64,000 nt of DNA from Acidobacteriota bacterium (GCA_013288805.1 JABDBE010000005.1:1-64000); one strand, 5' to 3'. Numbered from the stretch's first letter, positions 41,026 through 51,622 are shown. The notes: generated by a model not told the origin, from the letters alone. Numbers and translations are program-made.

Positions 41026-42000
41026 ATGGTGACGCTCAACGACATTTTCGAGGCCCAGGATCGCCTGCGCGGTGTGACCGTCCGCACCGGACTGATTCAG
41101 GCGTCGTTAGCTGAAGACGGCGCAAGGCCCGACAGCCGCAAACTCTATCTTAAGCCCGAAAATCTCCAGCCAATCGGGGCTTTCAAGCTGCGTGGGGCAT
41201 ACAACAAAATTGCTTCTCTTTCTCCAGAAGAACGCAGCCGCGGAGTGATTACTTATTCCAGCGGGAATCACGGGCAAGGCGTCGCCTACGCCGCAAGGGC
41301 GCTGGGGGCGAAGGCGGTCATCGTGATGCCGGGCAATGCGCCCGCCATCAAGCGCGAGGCAACGGCGTCTCTGGGTGCCGAGATCGTTTTGGTTGGTCCT
41401 GGCAGTTTGGAACGCCAGGTCAGGGCAGAAGAACTATCCGCACAATATGGTTACGTCATTGTTCCCCCATTTAACGATGAGAAGATCGTCGCTGGTCAGG
41501 GAACAATGGGACTCGAGATTCTGGAAGATCTACCGGAAGTCGAGACCGTGTTAGTTCCGGTTGGTGGCGGCGGGATGCTTAGCGGCGTGGCAACGGCTAT
41601 TAAGCTGAGCAATCCGACCGTAAAGGTCATAGGGGTTGAGCCCGAACTGGCGGCCGACGCGCAGGCCAGTTTGCGCGCCGGAAAGATTGTCCAGTCCTCC
41701 GCCGAGACTGTTTCGCGGACTATCGCCGATGGATTGCGGACGCAGAGCATAGGCACGATTAATTTCGAACATATCCGGCTGTATGTCGACGATATTTTGA
41801 CAGTCAGCGAAGATGAGATACGGGAAGCCATGTTGTGGCTGGCGACGAATCCCAAAACTGTAGCCGAACCTAGCGGTGCAGTAGCAGTAGCGGGATTTCT
41901 ATTCCACGAGGACCAGTTGCCAAAAACGACAATGAATGTGGCAATCATCAGCGGCGGAAATGTGGATCCGAAGATCTTGCAAGAGATGAAACATATGTGA
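41026..42000 (+). CDS. Threonine dehydratase-like PLP enzyme
   Basis: 324 aa. PLP lysine in PIGAFKLRGAYNKI, phosphate-binding VPVGGGGMLSG, and TYSSGNHGQGVAYAA, the fold type II serine/threonine dehydratase family. No C-terminal ACT regulatory domain, so likely catabolic threonine/serine deaminase or serine racemase. Start 41026 has a weak ribosome site. Stand-alone. Confidence 0.85.
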   Translation: MVTLNDIFEAQDRLRGVTVRTGLIQASLAEDGARPDSRKLYLKPENLQPIGAFKLRGAYNKIASLSPEERSRGVITYSSGNHGQGVAYAARALGAKAVIVMPGNAPAIKREATASLGAEIVLVGPGSLERQVRAEELSAQYGYVIVPPFNDEKIVAGQGTMGLEILEDLPEVETVLVPVGGGGMLSGVATAIKLSNPTVKVIGVEPELAADAQASLRAGKIVQSSAETVSRTIADGLRTQSIGTINFEHIRLYVDDILTVSEDEIREAMLWLATNPKTVAEPSGAVAVAGFLFHEDQLPKTTMNVAIISGGNVDPKILQEMKHM

Positions 42001-42061
42001 GACGTTGCAAGCAACGTCTCTACGATGGTTCGCCGTCATACCTCTTGTGACTTTGAAGACT

Positions 42062-42982
42062 ATGCGACTGCGATTAATGGTTGTGGCCGTCACCTTGCTC
42101 GGCGTCGCAGCCAGTGCGGAAACGGTGCGAGGCACGCCAATGGAGGTTGCCTCTATCTATCTGTCGCCGGATTCGAGCTCGAACAAGCTTGCTGACATCG
42201 ATCGCGGGCGCGAGGTTGTGATTCTCGAGACCAGCGGAGACTGGTTACACGTGGAAGCAGTCGTCACGGAAGAGAAAATTATCACGGGCTGGATGATGAA
42301 GAAGTTCGTGGTGCAGGGTTCAACGCCAAACGGCGACAGGATCGTGTTTGGCGTAGCCGTGGAGTCCGAAGACCAAGCCAGCCAACGGCACGGACGTCGC
42401 GGTGCAGCCCAGGATGCCATGCGCCTCTACTACCGGACTGCCGAATATTTCCCTAACTCGCCGCTCGCGGCTGAAGCCATGTACCGGTCAGCGGATATTC
42501 GCTGGCAGATCAACAAGGCCGATGTAATGTCCCTCCCTTCCGCTAAGGAGAAGGAATCGTATCTTCGCCAGAGCATGGACGAACAATACATGAGGGAAGT
42601 GATGAAGAAATTTCCCGGAACCAAGTGGGCTGATCTGGCCGCCTTTCACCTGATTGAGAACAAGATATGCGGTGATTGGCAAGGCTCTTCCAAATGTCCC
42701 GAGAAGGAAGCTGAGATGTACGAAAAGTACGCCAGCGAACATCCGCAATCGCCGGCGGTAGCGGAAGCCCTGTATGATGCCGCATGGCGCATGTCGGCCC
42801 TGATTGAGATGTATAAGACCGACGGCGAGTCGAAGAAATCCGACGAATCCAGAGGCAAGGCCATCGTCCTGGCACAGAAGGCCGTGACGCAGGGCCCGCA
42901 AAGCGACTGGGCCGCCCGTGCTCAGCTGCTTTTGTTTATGATCGAACAGAACATTCCAACCTACGGGAACGGGGTCGAATAA
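42062..42982 (+). CDS. Exported protein with SH3b domain and helical repeats
   Basis: 306 aa. Signal peptide 1-20 (MRLRLMVVAVTLLGVAASA). SH3b-like fold about 25-85 (VASIYLSPDSSSNKLADIDR, VVILETSGDWLHVEA, ITGWMMKKFVV), then TPR-like helices (AMRLYYRTAEYFPNSPLAAE). A periplasmic cell-wall-binding adaptor is likely. uppP starts 1 bp after its stop, so the two are co-transcribed and may share an envelope role. Confidence 0.75.
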   Translation: MRLRLMVVAVTLLGVAASAETVRGTPMEVASIYLSPDSSSNKLADIDRGREVVILETSGDWLHVEAVVTEEKIITGWMMKKFVVQGSTPNGDRIVFGVAVESEDQASQRHGRRGAAQDAMRLYYRTAEYFPNSPLAAEAMYRSADIRWQINKADVMSLPSAKEKESYLRQSMDEQYMREVMKKFPGTKWADLAAFHLIENKICGDWQGSSKCPEKEAEMYEKYASEHPQSPAVAEALYDAAWRMSALIEMYKTDGESKKSDESRGKAIVLAQKAVTQGPQSDWAARAQLLLFMIEQNIPTYGNGVE

Positions 42983-42983
42983 T

Positions 42984-43856
42984 TTGCCAATCTATCAGGT
43001 TGTGGTTTTAGCCATCGTTCAGGGGCTAGCAGAGTTCATTCCAGTTTCCAGTTCAGGACACCTGATTATTGTCCGTCGATTGCTCGGCTGGAACGAACTT
43101 TCGCCTGCACACGAGCTGACTTTTGACGTTGCCTTGCATTTTGGGACGCTGCTTTCGGTCCTGTTCTACTTCCGGCGAACCTGGATTCAGATTATTCGGG
43201 CGGCGTTGGGCGGGAAGGTTGTCCGATTTTCCGAGGCGGGGGGCACCGACCAGAACCTCACAGCCGACGAACAGCGAGAAGAACGTTTACTTCTTTGGTT
43301 TCTCGCCATCGCGACCATTCCAGGGGCGATTGCTGGCAAATTGTTGGAACACTCTGCCGAAGACTACTTCCGCGAGCACATCTTTCTCATCGCTGGGGCC
43401 TTAATCGTAGTAGCTCTGTTGATGTGGTGGGGCGAAAAGGTCGGCGAACTGAGGAAGTCCCTCACCGGCATTAACTTTGCGGATGCCCTGATTGTCGGTT
43501 GTGCGCAAGCTTTCGCCCTGGTTCCCGGCGTTTCCCGCTCGGGATCGACCATTACCGCCGGTTTGTTCCGCAATATGACGCGAGAGGCTGCGGTTCGGTT
43601 TAGTTTTCTGCTTTCGACCCCGCTCATCGCAGGCGCGGCTTTGCTCAAGGCTCACGAACTGAGAAAAGAGGGTTTGCCCGCGGAAATGCACATGCCATTT
43701 CTGGTAGGAGTGCTGGTTTCGGCAGTCGTTGGATATATGGCAATTGCCTGGCTGATTCGATATCTTCAATCCAACAGCTTGAAAGTGTTTATCGTTTATC
43801 GCATCGTGGTGGGCGTGATTGTGATCGGTCTGGCGTTTATGTGGCACCTTCAGTAG
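42984..43856 (+). CDS. uppP: Undecaprenyl-diphosphatase UppP (BacA)
   Basis: 290 aa integral membrane protein, TTG start. Signature VQGLAEFIPVSSSGHLIIV at the N-terminus and ALVPGVSRSGSTITAGLF in the middle, with 7-8 membrane helices. Dephosphorylates undecaprenyl diphosphate to recycle the lipid carrier of peptidoglycan; family members confer bacitracin resistance. Confidence 0.95.
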   Translation: MPIYQVVVLAIVQGLAEFIPVSSSGHLIIVRRLLGWNELSPAHELTFDVALHFGTLLSVLFYFRRTWIQIIRAALGGKVVRFSEAGGTDQNLTADEQREERLLLWFLAIATIPGAIAGKLLEHSAEDYFREHIFLIAGALIVVALLMWWGEKVGELRKSLTGINFADALIVGCAQAFALVPGVSRSGSTITAGLFRNMTREAAVRFSFLLSTPLIAGAALLKAHELRKEGLPAEMHMPFLVGVLVSAVVGYMAIAWLIRYLQSNSLKVFIVYRIVVGVIVIGLAFMWHLQ

Positions 43857-44047
43857 CCGAGGCTTTGCTTTCCCACCGGTACTGGCGTTTGCGCTCCGCT
43901 TAGGGCCATAGGTGGTGTTTGTCATTCTGGGTACCGCCAGGAATCCTGAGTTGTAGGCTCGCGTCATTCTTGTCATAATTGACAGGCTCTGGCATAGATC
44001 TGGCACCGCTGGCAGGAGACTTCTTCCTGCGTAGTACCAAATCGCCT

Positions 44048-46426
44048 ATGAGGTATCTCTCACAGATCTTTGCTCCGACCAACAATCGCCGGCTCAACGA
44101 ACTGGTCGGCTTTTTGTTGTGCATCTCCGCGCTCCTTCTTTTCCTCGCGCTAGCCTCGTATTCTCCGCTCGATCCTTCGTTAAACAGCGCCTCGGTGCTG
44201 ACTGGGTCGCGAGCGGCTCGCAATTGGATTGGCGTTGTAGGCGCCCTGATTTCCGACCTGGTATTGCAAGGGTTCGGGATCGGAGCGTTTCTGCTTCCAG
44301 TGTTTTCTGCCACGCTTGGGGTCCGCTGGTTTCGTTCGCGCAAAGTCGGTTCCCCGATCGCCAAGGTTCTCGGTGGAGTCTGGCTGCTGATCTTTGTCCC
44401 AGCTTTGCTGGCACTTTTGCCTGGCCATTTGCGATGGATGAATGCAATCCCGATTGAAGGCCTGTTTGGCAGGGTGGTCGGGGATTTTCTTATCCATTAC
44501 TTCAACCTGGCGGGAGCCTACATCGTTTGCGCCAGCGTTCTGGCCGTGGCTCTATATCTTTCGACAGCGTTCTCTTTTGCTGCCCTGCAGGTCTGGGCGC
44601 CGACCCGGTTCGCTTTCGCGATTGCCCTGTGGGATCGTTGGAAAGATTGGCGGGATGCGCGCGCTAAGAAGCGCATGCAGAGGGAACTGGAGAAACGACG
44701 CGCGGCCCCGAAGCCGGTCATCACCACGCAGATGGTTCCAGCTCGACCCGCGAATCCACCGGTTCAATCGCAGGCGCGAGTTTCCGAGCCGGTTCGAACC
44801 GGTATCGACCGGACTTTTGCGGAGGAAGACCGAGCTGAGCCCGCGGCGGAATCGCACCCTGAGGCGCAGGCAGCTTCTCCGGAAGTCACCGAGCGTGCTG
44901 ACAGTGCGCAGAAGCCGAAGACGACTTTGCCTCGCATTGCGGCTGGCGGTTTCAAGCTGCCGCCCAGTTCCCTGCTGCATCGGCCAGATGAACAGCAGGC
45001 TATCGACGCCGACGAATTGAAGCTGCTTGCCCAGGTGTTGACTGGAAAGTATGCGGAGTTTGACGTTCATGGGCAAATCACCCAGATCAATCCTGGTCCC
45101 GTGGTCACGACATTCGAATTCAAGCCCGAAGCGGGTATCAAGTACAGCCGCATTACCAACCTGACGGACGACCTGTGCCTTGCGCTGAAAGCGGAGAGCA
45201 TTCTGATCGAGCGCATGGCCGGCAAGTCGACCGTAGGAATTCAAGTTCCAAACCGCGAACGCGAAATCATTTGGCTGCGGGAGAACATAGAATCCACAGA
45301 GTTCATTGGATCAAAATCGAAACTCACGCTGGCGCTTGGCAAAGACATCAACGGACGGATTGTGACCGCTGACTTGAACGGCATGCCGCACTTGCTCATC
45401 GCTGGATCGACCGGAGCGGGCAAGAGCGTGGCCATCAACGCCATGATCATGTCGATTCTGTATAAGGCGACGCCCGATCAAGTGCGATTGATTCTGGTCG
45501 ATCCCAAGCGCCTGGAACTGGGCAATTACGAAGGCGTTCCGCACCTCTACACACCGATCATTACAGAACCGAAGTTGGCGGCGAATGCGCTGCGCAATGC
45601 TGTACGTGAAATGGAGCGGCGGCTGAAATTACTAGCTGAAAAGGGCGTGCGCAACATCGATCAATACAACAAGCTCTTCGACGAAAATGGGACGCCCAGT
45701 CTGTTCGGGGAGGGTGCCGAGGAACGTCCGCTGCCTTACATCGTCATCATCATCGATGAATTAGCTGACTTGATGATGCTCGATTCGAGCAACGTGGAAG
45801 AATCGATCACGCGACTGGCGCAGATGGCGCGCGCGGTTGGTATTCACTTGGTCTTAGCAACGCAACGGCCCTCGGTCGATGTCATCACAGGTCTGATCAA
45901 GGCGAATTTCCCGGCGCGTATGTCGTTCCGCGTGGCCACAAAGGTAGACTCACGGACGATTCTGGATGCCAATGGCGCCGAAGCTTTGTTAGGCCGCGGC
46001 GACATGCTCTATTTGCCGTCTGGATCAGCGCGGGTTCACCGTCTACACGCTCCTTTTGTTACCGAAAAGGAGATCGCCGCAGTGGTCGAGTTCTGGCGCG
46101 CGCAGGGCTTAGCCGAATACGAAGAGAAGTTCCTGCAGGCTCCGAGAGAAGAACGTGAAGACGGCGGATCTGGAGCTGGCGGTGACGGAGATGAGGAGGC
46201 TGTAAATGATCCGCTCTACGAAGATGCTGTCAAGTTGGTGGTTGAATTCGGTAAGGCATCCACTTCCCTGCTGCAGCGTCGCCTACGCATTGGCTACGGG
46301 CGCGCTGCGCATCTCATCGACCTGATGGAACGCGACGGCATTGTAGGCGCAGCGGATGGGCCCAAGCCCCGCGAAGTGCTGAAGCGGCCCGATTGGCTTT
46401 CCGAAGTGGAAGAGTCTCTCCGATAA
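44048..46426 (+). CDS. ftsK: DNA translocase FtsK/SpoIIIE
   Basis: 792 aa. Four N-terminal membrane helices, a Pro/Ala linker (about 220-330), RecA-like motor with Walker A IAGSTGAGKSVAINAMI (near 451) and Walker B IVIIIDELADLMM, and a C-terminal gamma winged helix (LLQRRLRIGYGRAAHLIDLM). Pumps chromosome ends to the dif site at division. ATG at 44048 lacks a strong ribosome site. TGTCA-TAAT-TGACA lies upstream (near 43971). Confidence 0.95.
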   Translation: MRYLSQIFAPTNNRRLNELVGFLLCISALLLFLALASYSPLDPSLNSASVLTGSRAARNWIGVVGALISDLVLQGFGIGAFLLPVFSATLGVRWFRSRKVGSPIAKVLGGVWLLIFVPALLALLPGHLRWMNAIPIEGLFGRVVGDFLIHYFNLAGAYIVCASVLAVALYLSTAFSFAALQVWAPTRFAFAIALWDRWKDWRDARAKKRMQRELEKRRAAPKPVITTQMVPARPANPPVQSQARVSEPVRTGIDRTFAEEDRAEPAAESHPEAQAASPEVTERADSAQKPKTTLPRIAAGGFKLPPSSLLHRPDEQQAIDADELKLLAQVLTGKYAEFDVHGQITQINPGPVVTTFEFKPEAGIKYSRITNLTDDLCLALKAESILIERMAGKSTVGIQVPNREREIIWLRENIESTEFIGSKSKLTLALGKDINGRIVTADLNGMPHLLIAGSTGAGKSVAINAMIMSILYKATPDQVRLILVDPKRLELGNYEGVPHLYTPIITEPKLAANALRNAVREMERRLKLLAEKGVRNIDQYNKLFDENGTPSLFGEGAEERPLPYIVIIIDELADLMMLDSSNVEESITRLAQMARAVGIHLVLATQRPSVDVITGLIKANFPARMSFRVATKVDSRTILDANGAEALLGRGDMLYLPSGSARVHRLHAPFVTEKEIAAVVEFWRAQGLAEYEEKFLQAPREEREDGGSGAGGDGDEEAVNDPLYEDAVKLVVEFGKASTSLLQRRLRIGYGRAAHLIDLMERDGIVGAADGPKPREVLKRPDWLSEVEESLR

Positions 46427-46434
46427 TCTTTGTC

Positions 46435-46659
46435 TTACGGAGTCTCAGCTTTCCTCCAGGCTCTGAGGTTGGCAGCATAGAGCACGATACAAAACAAATT
46501 CGCTGGAATAAAACCCCACTGCGACGTTCTCATGCCGATGAGACAGAGGATTACGCTGTTCAGGCCTGCCAGAACCCAGCCTTCCCAATGCCTGCGTCCA
46601 ACTAGAATGGTCGAGAAGATTGTAAGCACACAAGACAGATAATCGAGCCTTAACCACAC
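46435..46659 (-). CDS. PnuC-like small membrane protein
   Basis: 74 aa, GTG start behind GGAGGTGG. Sequence LDYLSCVLTIFSTILVGRRH, GWVLAGLNSVILCLIGMRTS, IPANLFCIVLYAANLRAW shows two or three membrane helices in the style of the nicotinamide mononucleotide transporter PnuC, but much shorter than the usual 200+ aa, so it may be half a transporter or a separate channel-like protein. Confidence 0.68.
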   Translation of the reverse strand: MWLRLDYLSCVLTIFSTILVGRRHWEGWVLAGLNSVILCLIGMRTSQWGFIPANLFCIVLYAANLRAWRKAETP

Positions 46660-46812
46660 TGAAAACCACCTCCGCAGTTATTATGCGGCAGCTGCGTCGA
46701 TTTTCTCTGTGCGCTAAACGCTCTCGTAACGTAACGTCGGTACGTGCCCAAAAGTAGCAGGCGTCCGCCATTCGATATGGTCGAACGTCACTATTACGCA
46801 GAAATGAAGAGA

Positions 46813-46836
46813 GGGCGATCTCCTCAGAGACCGCCC
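46813..46836. terminator. Terminator hairpin after TonB receptor gene
   Basis: Arms GGGCGATCTC and GAGACCGCCC, with one mismatch and a 4-nt loop, 24 bp past the receptor stop. T-run CGTTTTT on the plus strand and TCTCTTC on the minus. Confidence 0.6.
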
Positions 46837-46859
46837 CGTTTTTCAGCAGATCACGTCTC

Positions 46860-49800
46860 TTAGAACGTGATCTTACCTACCACTTGAACCAAACGCCCGG
46901 TTACGCCAGCAGTTTGAAATGCGCCATAAATGCTGGTTGGGGTTGGTGCAGTCGCATAGATTTGGCCGAATTGGCCAATGCCTCCGACCAGGTTGTTTTC
47001 CGGAGTCGCGAAATGAGGATGGTTCAGGATGTTGAAGAAATTGGCGCCCATGGTGAGCTTGACTCGCTCACCCACGGCGAAGTTCTTCATGAGAGCAGCA
47101 TCCATATCAAAATAACCAGGTCCGCGGAATAGATTCCGGCCTGAGCCGAAACTGGTCTCCGCTCCCGCGGGAACGAACATGCTCGTGGTCAAGCACTGGT
47201 GAGCATCTCCCGCAGGTCCGTTGCCGGGACCGCTGCAACCTGGAAAGCTCTGGTTCGGGTTCAGCAACGTGGCATAAACTCCCCATTGCGACGGCAAACC
47301 TCCCGCACCCGGCGGTATGTTCGCGATTGGCGCCGTGCTATCGATTACCGAGTAAGGCAAACCTGACCGGGCAAAAATAGTACCCGAGATCGACCAACCG
47401 CCCGCAGTCTCGTTCACTAAACGGTTTTGGAATTTGAACGGCTCCTCCCAAACGAAGTTTCCGGTGAAGTTGTTGCGGATATCCAAATCCGAATTGCCGT
47501 AGTTCAGCCGCAGGTTGTTCGGATCCAATTGGTAGGGTACCGAATTAAATAGAGAAACGGGGGTGTTGAACAGTCCCGTCGTTTCGTCAAGTGCATGGCT
47601 CCAGGTGTAGCTTGCGCTGCCGCTGAAACCATAGGAGGCTCGCCGTGTAACGGAAGCGACTAATCCAGCATAGTTCGACACGCCGCCACTGTAGATCTGT
47701 GTGACCGGTCCGAACCGTGGATCGGGAGCGGTGATCGGAATTGGAAGAGCGCCGTTCGGCGAGTAGGCGTTGACAGCGCTGCTTTCTATCAGCTCGTCGT
47801 AGCCATGCGTGCCTACATAGTTGAGGTCGAAGGAGGTCTTGGATCCCAGAGATTGTTGAATCTCCAGGTTCCATTTTACGTAAGTGGGATTGCTGATCTT
47901 GCCAGTTGAGAAAAAGGCAGGCGGCGCGAAACCCGGGACCGCTGCTTGCAAGTCGGCGAGCGTAGCTCCAGACGAGAATCCGGAGTTAAAGGCCGTGTTG
48001 GAATGGATCGCCGTAGTTTGCACGTCGTTGACGCCGCCAATCGTAACTCCAGGAGCGACCGGAACTCCGGGCAGGGCTGCGTTTCCGGTGAGGGAGGTAC
48101 CGGTCAGGGCCAGTGCGTTGAGAGTCGGGGCGTTGGCCTCGAGATTGGTCACGATCACGCCCTGATAGAGGTCGGTGAACATGCCGATGCCGGTGCGGAT
48201 CACAGTATTTCGCCCAAACGGACTCCAACTGATTCCGAACCGGGGCTGGAAGGCGACCTTCTGCAACTCGCTAAAGGCTCGATGCTGGTCCGTCTGTATT
48301 GCCTGATTGTAGGGAATCGTGGCATCGTGATCTAACGAAGTGAAGGGCTCAGCAAGGCGAGAAAAGCAGTTGGTCTGGCAAACCGCATTCGAGTTTCGAT
48401 CAGCGCGAATGGCTGCGGTCAGCTTCAGGTTGGGACTAACTTTCCATTCATCCTGGAAATAAATGCCCACACTGTAGATGGCCAAAGGATTTACCGGGAA
48501 GTTGGTAAAGTTTTGCCCGTACGCGTCGCCGGCGGCGGGGGTCAAGACTCCATTGGCGAAATCGGTCAGATTTCCAAAAACCAATGTTCCAAAGCTGTTG
48601 AACTCGTTGCCGTAGTCGCTTATGTCATTGCGTCGGAAATTCATCCCGACTTTGAAGGTGTGATTCCCGTGATTGATGGACAGATCGTCCAGGATCTGAT
48701 ACTGGGTGACGTTGCGTCCTTGTGGAAAGTTCGTATCCGCGGCTTGAGTGCCGCCGAGGTTCGAGAGAAGGCCATTGATCGTTACGCTGTTGTATGGCAA
48801 TACACTCAGGCGGTCGCCGACGGGAGTGGCTTCCCTGAAAACTGCGCTATACCACATGCCGGACGCCACCAGTTGGTTGACCACGTTGGCGCTGAACACG
48901 TGGGTTTCGTTGAGTTGACCGTCGCTTGTGGGTTGAATACTCAGAGTATTGAAGAGCGTCGGATCGATGAGGTCGGTGCCCGTGGGTTGCTGTCCCCGAT
49001 CGAAGTGCACTCGGCCAAAAAGCTTGTCGTTGTTGCTGATGTTTTCGTCGACCCGGCCTGCAATCAGCCACTCCTTGTTTAAATTCGTACCCGAGGCGTG
49101 GTCGAACAGCGCACAAGGTGCTCCACCCGCTCCAAATCCGGCGAGCGTCGTAAGATCGTGGCACCCTTGCGTGGGGTCGGCTGCAGCGCTCACGGGAGAG
49201 TACTTAGCGTATCCAGGAGCGCTGTTGTAGAGCGAAAACATTTGGTTGTAAAAGGGAATCTCCGCTCCGCGGCCAGTAGCGGTCAGATTGTTAAGCACGG
49301 CCGTCTCGAATCCCTGAGTGGGAAGAAAAATGTTCTGTGTAGACGGCAACACATAGCGCAAGCCTTCTGTGTCGACGAAAAAGAAAGTCTTGTTCTTGAT
49401 GATCGGTCCTCCGAAGGAAGCCGACCATTGATTATTAACCGCGAAAGGTCTGGGTGTGTTCGTGGCAGGATTGAACCAGTCGTTGGCGTTCAGCGCGGTA
49501 CCGTTCCAATAGTAATTCGCGTTGCCATGGTACTGGTTGCTGCCTGACTTGGTCACCGAATCCATCTGTACACCTGCCATGCGTCCATATTGAGCGGTGT
49601 AACCATTGGTTACGACTGCGACTTCCTGCATCTCGTTGGCGCCCAACGTCAGGTTGCTCGATCCGCTATTGTTCAGGTTGAGGAACGGATCGTTGTTGTC
49701 ATTTCCGTTGATGGTGAACAGATTCGAGGTGGGAGGCAAACCGAACGCGGCAAAATTCCCGTAACCGCCGGCATTACCACCGACGTTCATGACTACTCCC

Positions 49801-50291
49801 GGGGTCGTTTGCGCATAATACGTTGTATCGTTTCCCGGATTCGGCTGCAGCGCGATTTGCTTCTCGGTAATGGTCGTTGTCAGATTGGGGTTTTCAGTCT
49901 GCAGCAGCGGCGCCTCAGCAGTTACTTCAATGGTCTGATTCTCGCCATGGGGGCTGAGAGCCAACGTAACACTGGAGATCTGTCCTAGTTGGACATCGAC
50001 GGAACGTCGAGTCTCTGACATGTTCGCGGCCGTGGCGGACACTACATAGTTGCCGGGCTTGAGCAGGGAGAAGTGATAGCTCCCGCTTTGATTTGTCACC
50101 GTGGTTTGGCTGGTTCCTTCAGAGGTACTTCGCAGAGTAACCGTGGCTTGTGGGATCACAGCACCGCTCGCATCAGTCACCGTGCCCGCTAGATCACCGG
50201 AGGTAACAGATTGTGCGAATCCGTACAGTCCAGAGAGCGATAGCAGGAACAGCGCTAGCGCCAGTAAAGTTCTCGTCTTTGCAATACTCAT
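46860..50291 (-). CDS. Oar-type TonB-dependent receptor, carboxypeptidase-regulatory N-domain
   Basis: 1143 aa. Signal peptide 1-27 (ending YGFAQS), carboxypeptidase-regulatory-like beta sandwich (GDLAGTVTDASGAVIPQATV, about 30-110), plug (about 115-270, ALQPNPGNDTTYYAQTTPGV) and a long outer-membrane barrel with aromatic strand ends and KITF at the C-terminus. ATG at 50291 with AGGAGGAG upstream. Ligand unknown; these receptors are expanded in Acidobacteriota and take up polymers. Stand-alone. Confidence 0.92.
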   Translation of the reverse strand: MSIAKTRTLLALALFLLSLSGLYGFAQSVTSGDLAGTVTDASGAVIPQATVTLRSTSEGTSQTTVTNQSGSYHFSLLKPGNYVVSATAANMSETRRSVDVQLGQISSVTLALSPHGENQTIEVTAEAPLLQTENPNLTTTITEKQIALQPNPGNDTTYYAQTTPGVVMNVGGNAGGYGNFAAFGLPPTSNLFTINGNDNNDPFLNLNNSGSSNLTLGANEMQEVAVVTNGYTAQYGRMAGVQMDSVTKSGSNQYHGNANYYWNGTALNANDWFNPATNTPRPFAVNNQWSASFGGPIIKNKTFFFVDTEGLRYVLPSTQNIFLPTQGFETAVLNNLTATGRGAEIPFYNQMFSLYNSAPGYAKYSPVSAAADPTQGCHDLTTLAGFGAGGAPCALFDHASGTNLNKEWLIAGRVDENISNNDKLFGRVHFDRGQQPTGTDLIDPTLFNTLSIQPTSDGQLNETHVFSANVVNQLVASGMWYSAVFREATPVGDRLSVLPYNSVTINGLLSNLGGTQAADTNFPQGRNVTQYQILDDLSINHGNHTFKVGMNFRRNDISDYGNEFNSFGTLVFGNLTDFANGVLTPAAGDAYGQNFTNFPVNPLAIYSVGIYFQDEWKVSPNLKLTAAIRADRNSNAVCQTNCFSRLAEPFTSLDHDATIPYNQAIQTDQHRAFSELQKVAFQPRFGISWSPFGRNTVIRTGIGMFTDLYQGVIVTNLEANAPTLNALALTGTSLTGNAALPGVPVAPGVTIGGVNDVQTTAIHSNTAFNSGFSSGATLADLQAAVPGFAPPAFFSTGKISNPTYVKWNLEIQQSLGSKTSFDLNYVGTHGYDELIESSAVNAYSPNGALPIPITAPDPRFGPVTQIYSGGVSNYAGLVASVTRRASYGFSGSASYTWSHALDETTGLFNTPVSLFNSVPYQLDPNNLRLNYGNSDLDIRNNFTGNFVWEEPFKFQNRLVNETAGGWSISGTIFARSGLPYSVIDSTAPIANIPPGAGGLPSQWGVYATLLNPNQSFPGCSGPGNGPAGDAHQCLTTSMFVPAGAETSFGSGRNLFRGPGYFDMDAALMKNFAVGERVKLTMGANFFNILNHPHFATPENNLVGGIGQFGQIYATAPTPTSIYGAFQTAGVTGRLVQVVGKITF

Positions 50292-50803
50292 GAATCTCCT
50301 CCTACGATTCTTGGAAGGCTTGCGCTCAAACCGGCGCTGCCTTGCCTCACCAATGTCCATGCCGCTCAATGCACCTGGCACACCAAATCGGTTGGTCAAC
50401 TCGCCCGTAGGGATGGATCGTTCTTCTCGCGGGACGAATTTCAGTCGGAGATGGACGAAAGAAAACTCGTGAGTCGTCCGTAAGCTCGGGGTTTCGCCGC
50501 GATGGCTGGAGGCCTACGGGAATCTATAAAAGTAGGACGCGGAGTATACGGAAATCAGTACAACCGTTTTTTCCCGCCTCTCAAAAGACAAGCGCAGGAA
50601 CGGTCACAACATGTCTTATCACGATGTTGTGTATCCACTTTGTTGGTCAATTTGTATTTTCTGTTTGTGTCGGCCTGGCTCACACCCGCTGTTCTACCTC
50701 GGGCCCGCATAACACGGAGCTGGTGCGAATCGCACGCAGAAAGATATCAATGCGCCGAACTTTGTGACAAACCATTTCGTATTTTGGAGCGTCAAATAGT
50801 TGT
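50292..50803. other. Intergenic region between TonB receptor and LytTR genes
   Basis: 512 bp with no supported gene; must contain the divergent promoters of the receptor and the LytTR regulator. No clear LytTR-type direct repeat was recognised. Confidence 0.35.
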
Positions 50804-51622
50804 ATGGGATGGTCTCCGCAAATCGAAACCCGCCTGCGTGAAATTCGCATGATGATTCCTCAGATCGACGTCGTCATCGCTGATGAAGAAGCAGTGGTTC
50901 GCGATCGGTTGCGACTTTTGCTGGCAGAGGAAACCGGAGTCGAGATCGTCGCAGAGTGCAGCAACGCTATCCAAACCATCGCCGCAGTGAAGAGCCTCCA
51001 ACCGGACTTGCTCTTACTCGACATCGAAATGCAAGACGCCGACGGCTTCGCAGCTCTGAATCGCATCGCTCAGGAAGATCTGCCGATTGTGATTTTAACC
51101 AGCGTGAGCCATCAGCACGCTATGCAAGCGTTCGAAGCCCGCGCACTGGACTTCTTGCTGAAGCCCATCGATGAGCGCAGGCTTCACGCAGCCATTGAGC
51201 GAACGCGGGCAGAGCTTCTTAAAGCGCATGATCGTAAATTAACCCATCGCATTCTCGACTTGCTGGCCGAGGCCAAGACCGGGCCGCAAACTGAGCGACG
51301 ATTGGTGATTAAAACCGCTGGACGTGTGGTGTTCGTCGACACCAATGAAATTGCCTGGGTAGAAGCAGCTGGGAATTACGTTGAGGTAAACACCAGTGGC
51401 GGTCGTTACCTGTTGCGCGAAGGAATCGGAAGTCTCTCCAAGAGACTTGATCCCAACGAGTTTGTCCGCATCCATCGTTCCATTATTGTGAACGTGCGAA
51501 ACATCAAAGAATTGCAGCCCTGCAATCGAGGTGAGTATCTAGTGGTTCTCCGCGACGGCAAACAACTTTCATGCAGCCGCGGCTACCGCGCAAGACTGCA
51601 AGAGCTGATCGCAGCGCAATAA
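50804..51622 (+). CDS. LytTR-family response regulator
   Basis: 272 aa. Receiver with acidic residues in VVIADEEAVVRD and phospho-Asp in LLLLDIEMQDADG (D73 from the first ATG), K in DFLLKPIDERR; C-terminal LytTR DNA-binding domain (IAWVEAAGNYVEVNTSGG, FVRIHRSIIVNVRNI). Start uncertain between 50804 and 50849. No adjacent histidine kinase. Divergent from the TonB receptor, which may be a target; inference. Confidence 0.9.
   Translation: MGWSPQIETRLREIRMMIPQIDVVIADEEAVVRDRLRLLLAEETGVEIVAECSNAIQTIAAVKSLQPDLLLLDIEMQDADGFAALNRIAQEDLPIVILTSVSHQHAMQAFEARALDFLLKPIDERRLHAAIERTRAELLKAHDRKLTHRILDLLAEAKTGPQTERRLVIKTAGRVVFVDTNEIAWVEAAGNYVEVNTSGGRYLLREGIGSLSKRLDPNEFVRIHRSIIVNVRNIKELQPCNRGEYLVVLRDGKQLSCSRGYRARLQELIAAQ

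Noticed and set aside
48513-49082. Open frame opposite the TonB receptor
   Set aside because: Codon shadow; receptor frame has full domain support.
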